Shown: positions 27,273 through 35,890 of the stretch, piece by piece | Numbering within the stretch: position 1 is the first letter of the stretch | Layout of the letters: the number at the start of each line of letters is the position of its first letter | Assembly: GCF_032337135.1 (NCBI RefSeq) | Contig: NZ_JAVXZZ010000002.1 | Location: 310,001-374,000, forward strand | Length of the DNA stretch: 64,000 nt | Direction: 5' to 3' | Source of the DNA: Allorhodoferax sp032337135 | GTDB lineage: Bacteria > Pseudomonadota > Gammaproteobacteria > Burkholderiales > Burkholderiaceae_C | Program-made: the position numbers and the translations under genes | The notes under the pieces: model-generated | What the model was told of the DNA's origin: nothing | What the model saw: the letters and a program-made list of their open reading frames with translations, nothing else | Databases searched by the model: none

Positions 27273-28766
27273 ATGATTGATACCATCAGTTTGATTACCG
27301 TCTACCCCGAGGCCATCCTCTTGGTGATGGCCTGTGTGGTGGCCCTGGTGGACCTCGGCGTGAACACACCGCGCCGCAACCTGTCCTACGCCATTACCCA
27401 AAGCACGTTGGCTGCGGTGGCCCTCATCCAGTGGCAGTTCGCCGCCACTGGCGCTACCCACTACGGTTTCGAAGGTATGCTGGTCAGTGACCCCATGGGC
27501 AACTGGCTCAAATTCTTCGCCACCATCGCCGTCATGGTGACCCTGGTCTATGCCCGCGACTATGCGGTCCAACGCGACATGCTGGCCCGTGGTGGTGAAT
27601 TGTTCACCCTGACCCTGTTCTCGCTGCTGGGCATGTTCGTGATGATCAGCGGCTCCAACCTGCTGGTGATCTATCTCGGTCTGGAACTGCTGACCCTGGC
27701 AGGTTATGCCCTGGTGGCCTTGCGCCGTGATGACCTCAATGCCACCGAAGCCGCCATGAAGTACTTCGTGCTTGGCGCCCTGGCTTCCGGCTTCTTGCTC
27801 TATGGCATGTCCATGCTCTACGGCGCCACCGGCTCGCTCAACCTGGGTGAAGTGGTGCGCTATGTGGCATCGGGTGAACTGCGCATGGGCGTGCTGGTGT
27901 TCGGCCTGGTGTTCATCGTGGCCGGTCTGGCCTTCAAGTTGGGTGTGGTGCCTTTCCACATGTGGATTCCCGACGTGTACCACGGTGCCCCGACCGCCAT
28001 CACGCTGATGATCGGTGGCGCGCCCAAGCTGGCTGCGTTTGCCATCATCATGCGCCTGCTGGTTGAAGGCCTGTGGCCGCTGGCAGCGCAGTGGCAGCAG
28101 ATGCTGATGTTCCTGGCCATTGCTTCGCTGCTCGTCGGTAACCTGGCTGCCATCATGCAGACCAACGTCAAGCGCATGCTGGCGTTCTCGACCATTTCCC
28201 AGATGGGCTTCGTGCTGCTGGGTGTCATCGCTGGTCTGGTGAATGGCAGCTTCAAGGGCGGCGCCAACGCCTACAGCTCGGCCATGTTCTACATCATCAC
28301 CTACGTGCTGACGACCCTGGCTTCCTTCGGCGTACTGATCCTGCTGTCGCGCAAGGGTTTCGAGAGTGACGAACTCGCGGACCTCGCGGGCCTGAACCAA
28401 CGCAGCCCCCTGTACGCCGGCATCATGGCCGCCTGCATGTTCTCGCTGGCCGGCATTCCGCCCATGGTCGGTTTCTACGCCAAACTCTCGGTGCTGCAGG
28501 CCTTGGTCGTATCCAACTCGCCCATGTACATTGCGCTGGCGGTGTATGCCGTCATCATGTCCCTGATCGGTGCCTTCTACTACCTGCGCGTCGTCAAGGT
28601 CATGTACTTTGATGCCCCGGCCGAGAATGCGCAACCGATCGAGGCTTCTGGCGAGATGCGCATGGTGCTGACCGTCAACGGCCTGCTGGTGCTGGTGCTG
28701 GGTCTGGTTCCCGGAACCCTGATGGCCCTGTGTGCCGAGGCTGTGCTGCAGATGCTGACGACCTGA
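27273..28766 (+). CDS. nuoN: NADH-quinone oxidoreductase subunit N
   Basis: A 497-residue antiporter-like subunit completing the 14-gene operon. YLGLELLTLAGYALVALRRD and KLGVVPFHMWIPDVYHGAPT are the conserved pump motifs. No strong terminator follows; the NUDIX gene begins about 45-85 bases later in the same direction and may be co-transcribed. Confidence 0.97.
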   Translation: MIDTISLITVYPEAILLVMACVVALVDLGVNTPRRNLSYAITQSTLAAVALIQWQFAATGATHYGFEGMLVSDPMGNWLKFFATIAVMVTLVYARDYAVQRDMLARGGELFTLTLFSLLGMFVMISGSNLLVIYLGLELLTLAGYALVALRRDDLNATEAAMKYFVLGALASGFLLYGMSMLYGATGSLNLGEVVRYVASGELRMGVLVFGLVFIVAGLAFKLGVVPFHMWIPDVYHGAPTAITLMIGGAPKLAAFAIIMRLLVEGLWPLAAQWQQMLMFLAIASLLVGNLAAIMQTNVKRMLAFSTISQMGFVLLGVIAGLVNGSFKGGANAYSSAMFYIITYVLTTLASFGVLILLSRKGFESDELADLAGLNQRSPLYAGIMAACMFSLAGIPPMVGFYAKLSVLQALVVSNSPMYIALAVYAVIMSLIGAFYYLRVVKVMYFDAPAENAQPIEASGEMRMVLTVNGLLVLVLGLVPGTLMALCAEAVLQMLTT

Positions 28767-28810
28767 CTCCGGTCGGGGTCGTGTCTCATTTCGGGTAGAG
28801 GCGCTCGCGC

Positions 28811-29425
28811 TTGCTGAATCGTCCCAGTACCCCACTCCAGGAAGACCGCGTGCACAGCGAAGAGCTGTTCCGCGGTCGTTTTCTGCATGCCTTCCGCGAC
28901 ACGGTGCGCCTGCCCGATGGTGCGCAGGCCGTGCGCGAGTACGTGGTGCATCCCGGTGCGGTCATGGTGATCCCCATGCTGGAAGGTCCCGATGGCAACC
29001 TGCGTGCGGTCATGGAGCGCCAGTTCCGCTACCCCGTGGGCCAGACCATGGTGGAGTTTCCGGCCGGCAAGCTTGACCCGGGCGAGGCCACATTGGCCTG
29101 CGCCCAACGCGAATTGCGCGAGGAAACGGGCTACCGTGCCAGCCAATGGGCGCGCCTGGGCGTATTGCACCCGGTCATTGCGTATTCCACCGAATTCATC
29201 GAGGTCTGGCTGGCCAAGGGATTGACGGCCGGTGAACGGGCTCTGGATGGCGGGGAGTTTCTCGAAGTATTTGACATCGCGCTGGATCCGCTGTTTCATG
29301 CCTGCATGAATGGCGAAATCACCGATGCCAAGACCCTGGTAGGCGCTTTCTGGTTGCAGAACCACCTGCAGGGGCGCCTGCCCGTGCAGTGGCAGCAGGT
29401 ACCGGCCCCGGAGTCCATGCCATGA
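28811..29425 (+). CDS. NUDIX hydrolase, ADP-ribose pyrophosphatase-like
   Basis: A ~204-residue NUDIX enzyme. The full box G-x5-E-x7-R-E-x2-E-E-x-G is present near residues 86-108 (GKLDPGEATLACAQREL then REETGY), with upstream QFRYPVGQTMVEFPAG typical of ADP-ribose pyrophosphatases. It likely splits ADP-ribose or a related nucleoside diphosphate, limiting toxic NAD breakdown products. The start is uncertain: TTG 28811 retains residues that look conserved before LFRG, while GTG 28850 has a better ribosome binding site (AGGAAG). Overlaps the next gene by four bases. Confidence 0.9.
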   Translation: MLNRPSTPLQEDRVHSEELFRGRFLHAFRDTVRLPDGAQAVREYVVHPGAVMVIPMLEGPDGNLRAVMERQFRYPVGQTMVEFPAGKLDPGEATLACAQRELREETGYRASQWARLGVLHPVIAYSTEFIEVWLAKGLTAGERALDGGEFLEVFDIALDPLFHACMNGEITDAKTLVGAFWLQNHLQGRLPVQWQQVPAPESMP

Positions 29426-29892
29426 AGGTCCTGAACCTGCACTGTGGCGCCGGGCACACGTTTGAAGGCTGGTTCGCCAATGAAGACGATTTCCAGTCGC
29501 AGCATGAACGTGGGCTGCTGACCTGCCCAGTCTGCAACTCGGGTGAGGTGCACAAGGGCCTGTCGGCTCCACGCTTGAATCTCAAATCCCCGGCGTCGGA
29601 GCAGCAGGCCGTGGTTCCAGCGCCCGTGGTCAGCACGACGCAGGGTGCGCCCAGGGGATTGCCTCCCGAACTGGTCCGTGCCTGGATGGAGATCTCGCGC
29701 AAGGTGGTCGAGTCTACCGACGATGTGGGTGCCCAGTTCGCCGAAGAGGCGCGCAAGATCCATTACGGGGAAGCACAGGAGCGGGGCATCCGTGGCCAGG
29801 CGTCCCCAGACGAGGTACGGGACTTGCTCGAAGAAGGCATCGACGTGCTGCCGCTGGCCCTGCCTGAACCTGCCAAGCACACCTTGCAGTAG
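29422..29892 (+). CDS. DUF1178 family protein
   Basis: A 156-residue soluble protein. It opens with MKVLNLHCGAGHTFEGWF and then CPVCNSGEV, two Cys-containing segments that look like a small zinc site, followed by the helical VRAWMEISRKVVESTDDVG region and a conserved acidic C-terminal end. DUF1178 proteins are common in proteobacteria and have no established function. Its start lies in an ATGA overlap with the NUDIX gene. Confidence 0.9.
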   Translation: MKVLNLHCGAGHTFEGWFANEDDFQSQHERGLLTCPVCNSGEVHKGLSAPRLNLKSPASEQQAVVPAPVVSTTQGAPRGLPPELVRAWMEISRKVVESTDDVGAQFAEEARKIHYGEAQERGIRGQASPDEVRDLLEEGIDVLPLALPEPAKHTLQ

Positions 29893-29922
29893 GGCCGTTC
29901 TGAATCCGGGTCGCCTGGGCGG

Positions 29923-30813
29923 CTACAGCAGTGCTTCTTTTGCCGCCTCCATGACGTGGTGCGTCAGCCCCTCCAGCAGCTTGGACGCGGCGCGGGCCCG
30001 CTGCCAGTGCAGCGGCACATCGAGCGGCGTGTCGGGCAACAGTTCCACCAGGCTGCCGCGCTCCAGGTGTTCGCGTACCATCACCAGCGGGTTCATGCCC
30101 CAGCCCATGCCGGCCAGCGAGGCCGCCACGAAGGCATGGCTGGAGGGCAGGTAGTGGCGAGGCAGTTCCACATGGCGGTGGCACAGGCGATGCACCCAGC
30201 GTGACTGCAGTTCGTCCTTGGTGTTGAACACCAGGGCCGGGGCCCGGGCCAGACTGCCTGCGCCCACACCATTGGCGAAATGCATGGCGTGGAAGGACGG
30301 GCTGCATACCGCCACGTAGCGCATGGCGCCGAGCGGCTGGCTGCTGCAGCCGGTGGCGGCGCGTGCGGTGCCGGTCACGGCGGCGAGCACGGTGCCGTTG
30401 CGCAGCCATTCGAAGGTGTGGTCCTGGTCGTCCACCGCCACGTCCATGAGCACCGGAGCGGTCGACGCGTAGGCGGCCATGGCTGGGGCGAACCAGGTGG
30501 CCAGGCTGTCCGCGTTCACGGCCACTGGCAGCCCCACGCGTACCGCGGTGTCGGCGGCCAGCGCGGGCAGGGTGCCCTCCAGTTCCTGCTCCAGCAGCAG
30601 CACCCGGTCCATGTGCTGGCACATGCGCCGCCCGGTTTCTGTGGCGGTGCAGGGCTGGGCCCGTACCACCAGGGCACAGCCCACGCGCTCTTCGAGCAGG
30701 CGAATGCGCTGGGACACTGCCGAGGGCGTGACGTGCAGGGCGCGGGCAGCGCGCTCGAAGGAGCCCTCGCGCACCACCGTGGCCAGGGCATGGAGGGAAG
30801 CGTAGTCCAGCAT
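29923..30813 (-). CDS. argP: LysR-type regulator, ArgP/LysG family
   Basis: A 296-residue LysR-type transcription factor with an N-terminal winged helix-turn-helix (SFERAARALHVTPSAVSQRI at about residues 18-37) and a periplasmic-binding-like effector domain. ArgP/LysG regulators sense Lys/Arg and activate the adjacent exporter. The assignment is supported by the divergent exporter gene starting 72 bases away. The intergenic region (30814-30885) is A/T-rich next to the argP start and probably holds the shared operator; I did not fix a specific site. Confidence 0.9.
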   Translation of the reverse strand: MLDYASLHALATVVREGSFERAARALHVTPSAVSQRIRLLEERVGCALVVRAQPCTATETGRRMCQHMDRVLLLEQELEGTLPALAADTAVRVGLPVAVNADSLATWFAPAMAAYASTAPVLMDVAVDDQDHTFEWLRNGTVLAAVTGTARAATGCSSQPLGAMRYVAVCSPSFHAMHFANGVGAGSLARAPALVFNTKDELQSRWVHRLCHRHVELPRHYLPSSHAFVAASLAGMGWGMNPLVMVREHLERGSLVELLPDTPLDVPLHWQRARAASKLLEGLTHHVMEAAKEALL

Positions 30814-30885
30814 GGTTTAGAAAAACTGAATTGATGTTAGTAAAGATAGTTTGGCTTTATTTCGGAAGGCTGGCAAGCTAGCGCC

Positions 30886-31536
30886 ATGTTGTCGACATTT
30901 CCCTCCTTTGCATCGCTCTTTCCCGCCCTGCTGCAGGGCTTCGTGCTGAGCCTCGGGCTCATTGTTGCCATCGGCGCGCAGAACGCATTTGTGCTGCGCC
31001 AGGGCCTGCGCCGTGAGCACGTGGGCACGGTGGTGGCCTTCTGCGCCGCATCCGACGCCGTGCTCATTGCCGCCGGGGTGCTGGGCATGGCGCAGGCCTT
31101 GGGCGAACGGCCTTTGGTGGCGCAGGCAATGGCGGTGGCCGGTGCCGTGTTCCTGGCCATTTATGGCCTGCAGGCCATGCGCCGGGCGCTGCAGCCGCAC
31201 CGGTTGCAGGCCGCCCCGGGGGTGCAGGTATTGGGCCGTGGGGCAGCGCTGGCCCAGGCGGCGGCCTTCACGCTGCTCAACCCCCATGTGTACCTGGACA
31301 CGGTCATGCTCATGGGCTCCATCGGTGCCCAGCAACCGGCCGCAGCGCGTGGCTGGTTCATTGCCGGGGCCAGTGGTGCGAGTGTGCTGTGGTTCGTGGG
31401 GTTGGGCTATGGGGCGCGCTGGCTGGCACCACTGTTCGCCCGCCCACGGGCGTGGGCCATACTCGACGCCCTGATCGCACTCACCATGTGGACGCTGTCC
31501 GCGCTGCTGGTGCGCCACGTGCTGGTCAATTTCTGA
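30886..31536 (+). CDS. LysE/ArgO family amino acid exporter
   Basis: A 216-residue inner-membrane protein with about six TM helices. The family signature GLIVAIGAQNAFVLRQGLRR spans residues 24-43, and NPHVYLDTVMLMGSIG follows near 128. It exports excess basic amino acids (Lys, Arg). Divergent ArgP-type regulator upstream; the PaiB-like gene follows 10 bases downstream and is likely co-transcribed. Confidence 0.92.
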   Translation: MLSTFPSFASLFPALLQGFVLSLGLIVAIGAQNAFVLRQGLRREHVGTVVAFCAASDAVLIAAGVLGMAQALGERPLVAQAMAVAGAVFLAIYGLQAMRRALQPHRLQAAPGVQVLGRGAALAQAAAFTLLNPHVYLDTVMLMGSIGAQQPAAARGWFIAGASGASVLWFVGLGYGARWLAPLFARPRAWAILDALIALTMWTLSALLVRHVLVNF

Positions 31537-31546
31537 GCGAGCCGCC

Positions 31547-32230
31547 ATGTACCTCCCCAACTACCATGCCCTGACCGAGCGCGATGCACTGTGGGCACTG
31601 ATCGACGCCCATCCACTGGGGGCCTGGGTGTCGGCGTGCGCCGACGGCCTGGTGGCCAACCATGTGCCCTGGGTGCTGGACCGCACGCAAGGGGCCCACG
31701 GCACGCTCATCGGCCATGTGGCGCGGGGCAACCCGGTGTGGCGGCAGCTGGCCGACGGTGCCCCGGCGGTGGTGATGTTCACCGCCGCGCAAGCCTACAT
31801 ATCGCCCGGCTGGTACCCGGGCAAGGCAACCCACGGCAAGGTGGTGCCGACCTGGAACTATGCCGTGGCCCACGCCCACGGCACCGCCCGTGCCGTGCAA
31901 GACCGCAGCTGGTTGCTGGACATGCTGCAGCGCCTCACGCACGCGCAAGAGGCAGGCCGGGCCGCACCCTGGCAGGTGCAGGATGCCCCGGCCGACTACA
32001 TCGACAAGCTGCTCGGCGCCATCGTCGGCATCGAGATCCCCATTGAGCGGCTGGAGGGGCGCAACAAGGCCAGTCAGGACGAAGCCCTGGAGGACCGCCA
32101 GGGCACGGTGCTGGGCCTGCACGCGGCCGGGGGCGAGCAGCAGCGCGCGGTAGCCCGCCAGGTGGTGCAGGCCCTGGCCGCCGAGGGGCACGCCGTTTCT
32201 GGCGGTTTGGATGGCATTTTCAAGCCCTAG
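31547..32230 (+). CDS. FMN-binding negative transcriptional regulator, PaiB family
   Basis: A 227-residue split-barrel protein. It begins MYLPNYHALTERDALWALID and contains ISPGWYPGKATHGKVVPTWN near residues 85-104, both diagnostic of the PaiB family, FMN/heme-binding proteins first described as sporulation/protease repressors in Bacillus. In Gram-negatives the role is unclear and may be an oxidoreductase or heme-related one. It sits directly behind the exporter gene, suggesting joint expression. Confidence 0.88.
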   Translation: MYLPNYHALTERDALWALIDAHPLGAWVSACADGLVANHVPWVLDRTQGAHGTLIGHVARGNPVWRQLADGAPAVVMFTAAQAYISPGWYPGKATHGKVVPTWNYAVAHAHGTARAVQDRSWLLDMLQRLTHAQEAGRAAPWQVQDAPADYIDKLLGAIVGIEIPIERLEGRNKASQDEALEDRQGTVLGLHAAGGEQQRAVARQVVQALAAEGHAVSGGLDGIFKP

Positions 32231-32283
32231 CCCGCATGGATATTGCGTAGGCAGCTATTGATTGCATAGCGCCTGGCAGGCCG
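32231..32283 (+). repeat. Dispersed palindromic repeat after the paiB-like gene
   Basis: Reads CCCGCATGGATATTGCGTAG then GCAGCTATTGATTGCATAGC, the best example of the family (core GCAGCTATTGATTGCATAGCGCC at 32251-32273). It begins right at the stop of the paiB-like gene. Confidence 0.7.
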
Positions 32284-32355
32284 CTTCAATCGGCCTGGCG
32301 GGTCGCGTTACCATCGCCGACACGCTGCCCGCAGCGCAAGCTTCCAAGGAACCGC

Positions 32356-33573
32356 ATGACACTCGATACCGCAGCATCTGCCTACGTGCAACTGGTGCTG
32401 GCCGTGGGCCAGCATGACCCCGGCTACGTGGACGCCTACTACGGCCCCGAGGCCCTGCTCCCCACGGGCAGTGCCCAGCCGCTAGAGGCCTTGCTGGGGC
32501 AGGCGCAACGGTTGCACAGCGAACTGTTGGCCTTGGCGCTGTCTGGCGCCGAGCGGCTGCGCTGGCAGTTCCTGCACAAGCATGTCGCGTCCGTGGCGGT
32601 GTACATCCGCAAACTGCAGGGCGAGCGATTGCCGTTCGACCAGGAATCGCTGGGCCTGTACGACGCGGTCTCGCCACCCGTGGATGAAGCGCGACTCGAC
32701 GCCGTGCTGGACGGGTTGGGCGCCCTGCTGCCGGGCAGTGGCGACGTGCCGGAGCGCATGGTGGCCTACAACCGCCGCTTCCAGATCCCCGTGCAGCGGC
32801 TCGACGCCGTGTTCAGCGCCGCCATCGCCGAAGCACGCCAGCGCACGGCCCAGCACATTGCGCTGCCGCCAGGAGAGAGCTTTCGCGTGGAGTACGTCAC
32901 CAACCAGGTGTGGAGCGCCTACAACTGGTTCCAGGGCCGCGGCCACAGCCTGATCCAAGTCAACACCGATCTGCCCATGGGCATCAGCCGCGCCATCGAC
33001 CTCGCCGCGCACGAAGGCTACCCCGGCCACCACGTGTTCCACCTGCTGGGCGAGCACCACCTGGTGCAGGGCAAGGGCTGGCTGGAATACAGCGTGTTCC
33101 CGCTGTACTCGCCCATGGCCCTGCTGTCCGAAGGCGCGGCCAACCACGGCATCGAGGTGGTTTTCCCGGCCGAGGAGCGGCTGGCCTTTGAGCAGGCGGT
33201 GCTGTTCCCATTGGCAGGCTTGGACTCGGCGGAGGCGCCGCAGTACTACCGGGTGCAGGCCGTGGTGCAGCAACTCTCGTACGCGGGCAACATGGTGGCG
33301 CAGCGTTTTCTGGACGGCGAGATCGACGCCGCGCAGGCCGTGGCCCTGCTGATGCGCTACTGCCTGTACGACGAGGCGCGCGCCCGCCAGCGGCTGCGCT
33401 TCATCGAGCACAACCGTGCCTACGTCATCAACTACAACCTGGGCCAGGACCTGGTGCGCCGCTACCTGCACCGCGTGGCACCGGCCCAGGACAGCGCCGC
33501 CCAGTGGGTCGCATTGACCGACCTGCTGCTGCAGCCCCGCACGGCGTCCATGCTGCAGGAAGATACTGCATAA
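32356..33573 (+). CDS. Metallopeptidase-like protein of unknown family (DUF885-like zinc motif)
   Basis: A 405-residue cytosolic protein without signal peptide. Around residue 219 it has HEGYPGHHVF, which matches the zinc-binding HExxPGHH-type motif of DUF885 peptidases, and ~40 residues later LSEGAANHGIEV, a candidate third ligand (Glu). The helical remainder agrees with a gluzincin-like fold. It is shorter than typical DUF885 proteins (~550-600 residues). The activity is unknown. Start ATG 32356 follows AAGGAA. Confidence 0.7.
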   Translation: MTLDTAASAYVQLVLAVGQHDPGYVDAYYGPEALLPTGSAQPLEALLGQAQRLHSELLALALSGAERLRWQFLHKHVASVAVYIRKLQGERLPFDQESLGLYDAVSPPVDEARLDAVLDGLGALLPGSGDVPERMVAYNRRFQIPVQRLDAVFSAAIAEARQRTAQHIALPPGESFRVEYVTNQVWSAYNWFQGRGHSLIQVNTDLPMGISRAIDLAAHEGYPGHHVFHLLGEHHLVQGKGWLEYSVFPLYSPMALLSEGAANHGIEVVFPAEERLAFEQAVLFPLAGLDSAEAPQYYRVQAVVQQLSYAGNMVAQRFLDGEIDAAQAVALLMRYCLYDEARARQRLRFIEHNRAYVINYNLGQDLVRRYLHRVAPAQDSAAQWVALTDLLLQPRTASMLQEDTA

Positions 33574-33585
33574 ATCTGGCCATAG

Positions 33586-33630
33586 CCCGCGTATTTATTG
33601 CGTAGACAGCTACCAATTGTGTAGCGCCTC
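33586..33630 (+). repeat. Dispersed palindromic repeat between convergent genes
   Basis: Reads CCCGCGTATTTATTGCGTAG then ACAGCTACCAATTGTGTAGC. It lies in the 105-base gap between the metallopeptidase-like gene and the radical SAM gene, which converge. Confidence 0.65.
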
Positions 33631-33678
33631 ACTAGCCTTTCGGTGTGGACCGCGTCGCGGCCCCCCGGTTACCTGGCC

Positions 33679-35151
33679 TCAGGCGACCGGGTCCAATTCC
33701 TGCGGTGCAGGCGCAATGCTCCACACCTTGCGGGCACGGTGGCTGGCCGCCAGATTCTTGCGCACCGTGTCCAGCACCTGGCGCTTGCCATCGCGGTAGA
33801 ACAGGTTGTAGGCCTCGAACGGCACCATCTGCCCCTCGGGCGTGGCGAAGTGGATGCACGACTTCTTGAGTGAGCGGATGTCCAGGTTGGTCGCATCCAT
33901 GAACTGCACGATCAGGATGCGGAACACGTTCTGGTAGCCCATGCCCTCGGGCGAGGCCACCTGCGGGAGGCAGCACATCAGCTCGGACAGGCAGTTGGCC
34001 TGCGACTCGGGCGAATGGTTGGTGGAAAACAGCTTGAACACCATGTCCTTGGCCGTCTGGTCCTGCTCGAACACGATGGTGTTGGCCGAGCCCTCCACCA
34101 GCTCCTGGGGCTTGAGGTGGCGCGTCAGCGGCACGGCCTGGCCACCGAGCTTCAGGGCATAGCCCATGGCCAGCGTGTCGGGGTTGCAGGGCACGGGCAC
34201 GATGTCGTCGAGCGTGAACACGCCACTCTGCTCGGCAATGCCGCGGCGGATTTCGCTCACCGTGAGGCGGTGCTGGGCACTGAAGCCGTCGGTGCGCCCG
34301 GCTTCCTGGATGGGCTGGAAGGTGATGCCGCGCACGCAGGGCTGCGCAAGCGCGTGGCGGATGATGTCGCCCAGCTCATCGTCGTTGAGCCCGCGCTTGA
34401 CCGTGACCACCAGCGTGGTGGAAATGCCCGCCGCATTGAGCCGCTCCAGCGCCTGCTGGCGGATGCGCGTCAGGTCGGCGCCGCGCAATTCTTTGAGGGC
34501 GGCGGCGCGCAGCGAGTCGAACTGCAGGTACACCTCCAGCCGCTGCGGACCGTAACTGGCCAGGCGCTCCACGAACGCGGCGTCCTGCGCAATGCGCACG
34601 CCGTTGGTGTTGATCATCAGGTGCTTGATGGGGCGCTTGCGCGCCTCGTCCAGAATCTCGAAGAACTGCGGGTGCGTAGTGGGCTCGCCACCCGAAATCT
34701 GCACCACGTCGGGCTCGCCCTCGTTGGCCACCACGGTGTCGAGCATGCGGCGCACCTCGTCCAGGCTGCGGTGTTCGGGCCGGTGGGTGCCGCTGTCGGC
34801 GTAGCAGATGGGGCAGTTCAGGTTGCAGTGGTCGTTGATCTCCACAATGCTCAGGCACGAGTGCTGCATGTGGTCCGGGCACAGCCCGCAGTCATAGGGG
34901 CAGCCGTACTCCATTCGGGTGTTGAACAGGTTGGGCATTTCCGGCTGCTTGACGAACACCTCGCGTCCCAGGCGGTAGTAGTCCACGTCGTCGCTGATGA
35001 GCACGCGCTCGGAGCCATGCGCCGGGCACCACTTGTCCATGTACACCTTGCCGTCCTTGAACAGGATCTTGGCTTCCACCGGATGCAGGCAGGTGGAGCA
35101 GACACTGGAGGTGGTGTCGTAGAAGTGGTAGGGGCGTTGTTTGCGGGACAT
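33679..35151 (-). CDS. Radical SAM enzyme, MJ0619/Tes-like cysteine pattern
   Basis: A 490-residue radical SAM protein. The AdoMet cluster motif is C109-N-L-N-C113-P-I-C116. Upstream lie C18-x2-C21, then C42 in KWCPAHG, and C84-x3-C88-x2-C91, so several extra metal sites are likely. N-terminal CxxC, KxCPxHG and the C-rich block before the radical SAM domain resemble archaeal MJ0619 and the tetraether lipid synthase Tes; the group relation is my inference from motifs. Reaction unknown: methylation, C-C coupling of lipid chains or peptide/lipoprotein modification are open. Start lies three bases after the stop of the exported protein gene. A truncated copy of its first ~57 codons lies at 35883-36074. 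Confidence 0.85.
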   Translation of the reverse strand: MSRKQRPYHFYDTTSSVCSTCLHPVEAKILFKDGKVYMDKWCPAHGSERVLISDDVDYYRLGREVFVKQPEMPNLFNTRMEYGCPYDCGLCPDHMQHSCLSIVEINDHCNLNCPICYADSGTHRPEHRSLDEVRRMLDTVVANEGEPDVVQISGGEPTTHPQFFEILDEARKRPIKHLMINTNGVRIAQDAAFVERLASYGPQRLEVYLQFDSLRAAALKELRGADLTRIRQQALERLNAAGISTTLVVTVKRGLNDDELGDIIRHALAQPCVRGITFQPIQEAGRTDGFSAQHRLTVSEIRRGIAEQSGVFTLDDIVPVPCNPDTLAMGYALKLGGQAVPLTRHLKPQELVEGSANTIVFEQDQTAKDMVFKLFSTNHSPESQANCLSELMCCLPQVASPEGMGYQNVFRILIVQFMDATNLDIRSLKKSCIHFATPEGQMVPFEAYNLFYRDGKRQVLDTVRKNLAASHRARKVWSIAPAPQELDPVA

Positions 35152-35158
35152 GGGTTAG
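34971..35158 (-). repeat. Constant 3' block, copy 1 (radical SAM start region)
   Basis: Collinear with 35894-36081 without indels; over the 178 bases from 34981 I count six differences (~97% identity). It covers the TAA of the exported gene, the CCC gap and the first ~57 radical SAM codons. Confidence 0.9.
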
Positions 35159-35856
35159 TTGGTCAATCCAAGGTTAAACAGCGGAAGTCCCATGAAATCT
35201 CCGATTTGATTCATCAAGCTCAGCTTGTTCTCTACGCTGGCAAAGTCGTGGTCTGGCCACCCTGGGGGACTCTCGTCGTTCCCTGGTTCTCTGAAATCAA
35301 GAGCCTTGGGTCTCGCTTCACTAACAACAAAATTTGATTGAGTCACCATTGGCCGAAATGCACGCCCGTGGACGAACAGCCATCTGGATGACTCAATACC
35401 ACTGACCTGAAACCCCTTCTCTGTGAGCGTGGCAGCTTCGGATTTTGATAGCGTGTCGCTGCCGGCGTAAGTGAATGCCAGTCGCCCCCAAAAGGCATCG
35501 TCCTTGAATTTCAATAGTTTGGTGTCTTTTTTCAGACCAAGACCAAAGCGGCTCATGTGCTTCAACTCTTCAAATGCACTTTTCCCTGTAGAGATAATGA
35601 AGGTCTTCTGCTTGCCAAGTAGGGCGACAGCGTCTTCCCATTGCAAGATTCGCTGAAGATCGTTGTTCAAATACGCAAACCCTAGTATTGATTCCGATAA
35701 CGTAACGTCACCTCGCTTGGCCCTGTATTCCTCATTGCTGGGTTGTTCCACGTAGCGGCGTGATGCGCACGCCCATCCCCCCACCACCGCCGCCCCCGCC
35801 CCCAGCAGCATCAGCCTGCGTCGTTGTTCGTCGTGCACGGTATTGCTTTCCTGCAT
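35155..35856 (-). CDS. Exported protein with Arg-rich signal peptide and terminal Cys, paralogue 1
   Basis: A 233-residue protein. Residues 10-31 form a signal with RRR followed by LMLLGAGAAVVGGWACA; the Arg pair suggests Tat export and the Cys suggests a lipoprotein, although GWAC is an imperfect lipobox. The body contains GDVTLSESILGF, WGRLAFTYAGSDTLS and ARPKALDF, which align with paralogue 3 at 36827. No enzymatic motif seen. AAGGAGGAG precedes ATG 35856. Composition of the body is visibly more AT-rich than the neighbours, whereas the signal peptide DNA is almost the same as that of paralogue 2. Confidence 0.8.
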   Translation of the reverse strand: MQESNTVHDEQRRRLMLLGAGAAVVGGWACASRRYVEQPSNEEYRAKRGDVTLSESILGFAYLNNDLQRILQWEDAVALLGKQKTFIISTGKSAFEELKHMSRFGLGLKKDTKLLKFKDDAFWGRLAFTYAGSDTLSKSEAATLTEKGFQVSGIESSRWLFVHGRAFRPMVTQSNFVVSEARPKALDFREPGNDESPPGWPDHDFASVENKLSLMNQIGDFMGLPLFNLGLTN

Positions 35857-35890
35857 GGTTCTCCTCCTTGATGTGTACGGACTCAGCGCC
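35768..35890 (-). repeat. Constant 5' block, copy 1 (leader plus signal peptide)
   Basis: Collinear with 36712-36834 without indels; I count ten differences in 123 bases (~92%). It spans the preceding stop, ribosome binding site and signal peptide codons up to the conserved Cys. Similarity ends abruptly on both sides. Confidence 0.9.

Noticed and set aside
28767..28810. Terminator after nuoN
   Set aside because: Only an imperfect GACTCC/GGGGTC hairpin without T run; read-through to the NUDIX gene is more likely.
26610..28835. Long minus-strand open frame opposite nuoM-nuoN (741 codons)
   Set aside because: His/Gln/Gly-rich low-complexity translation typical of antisense frames of membrane protein genes; nuoM and nuoN explain the region.
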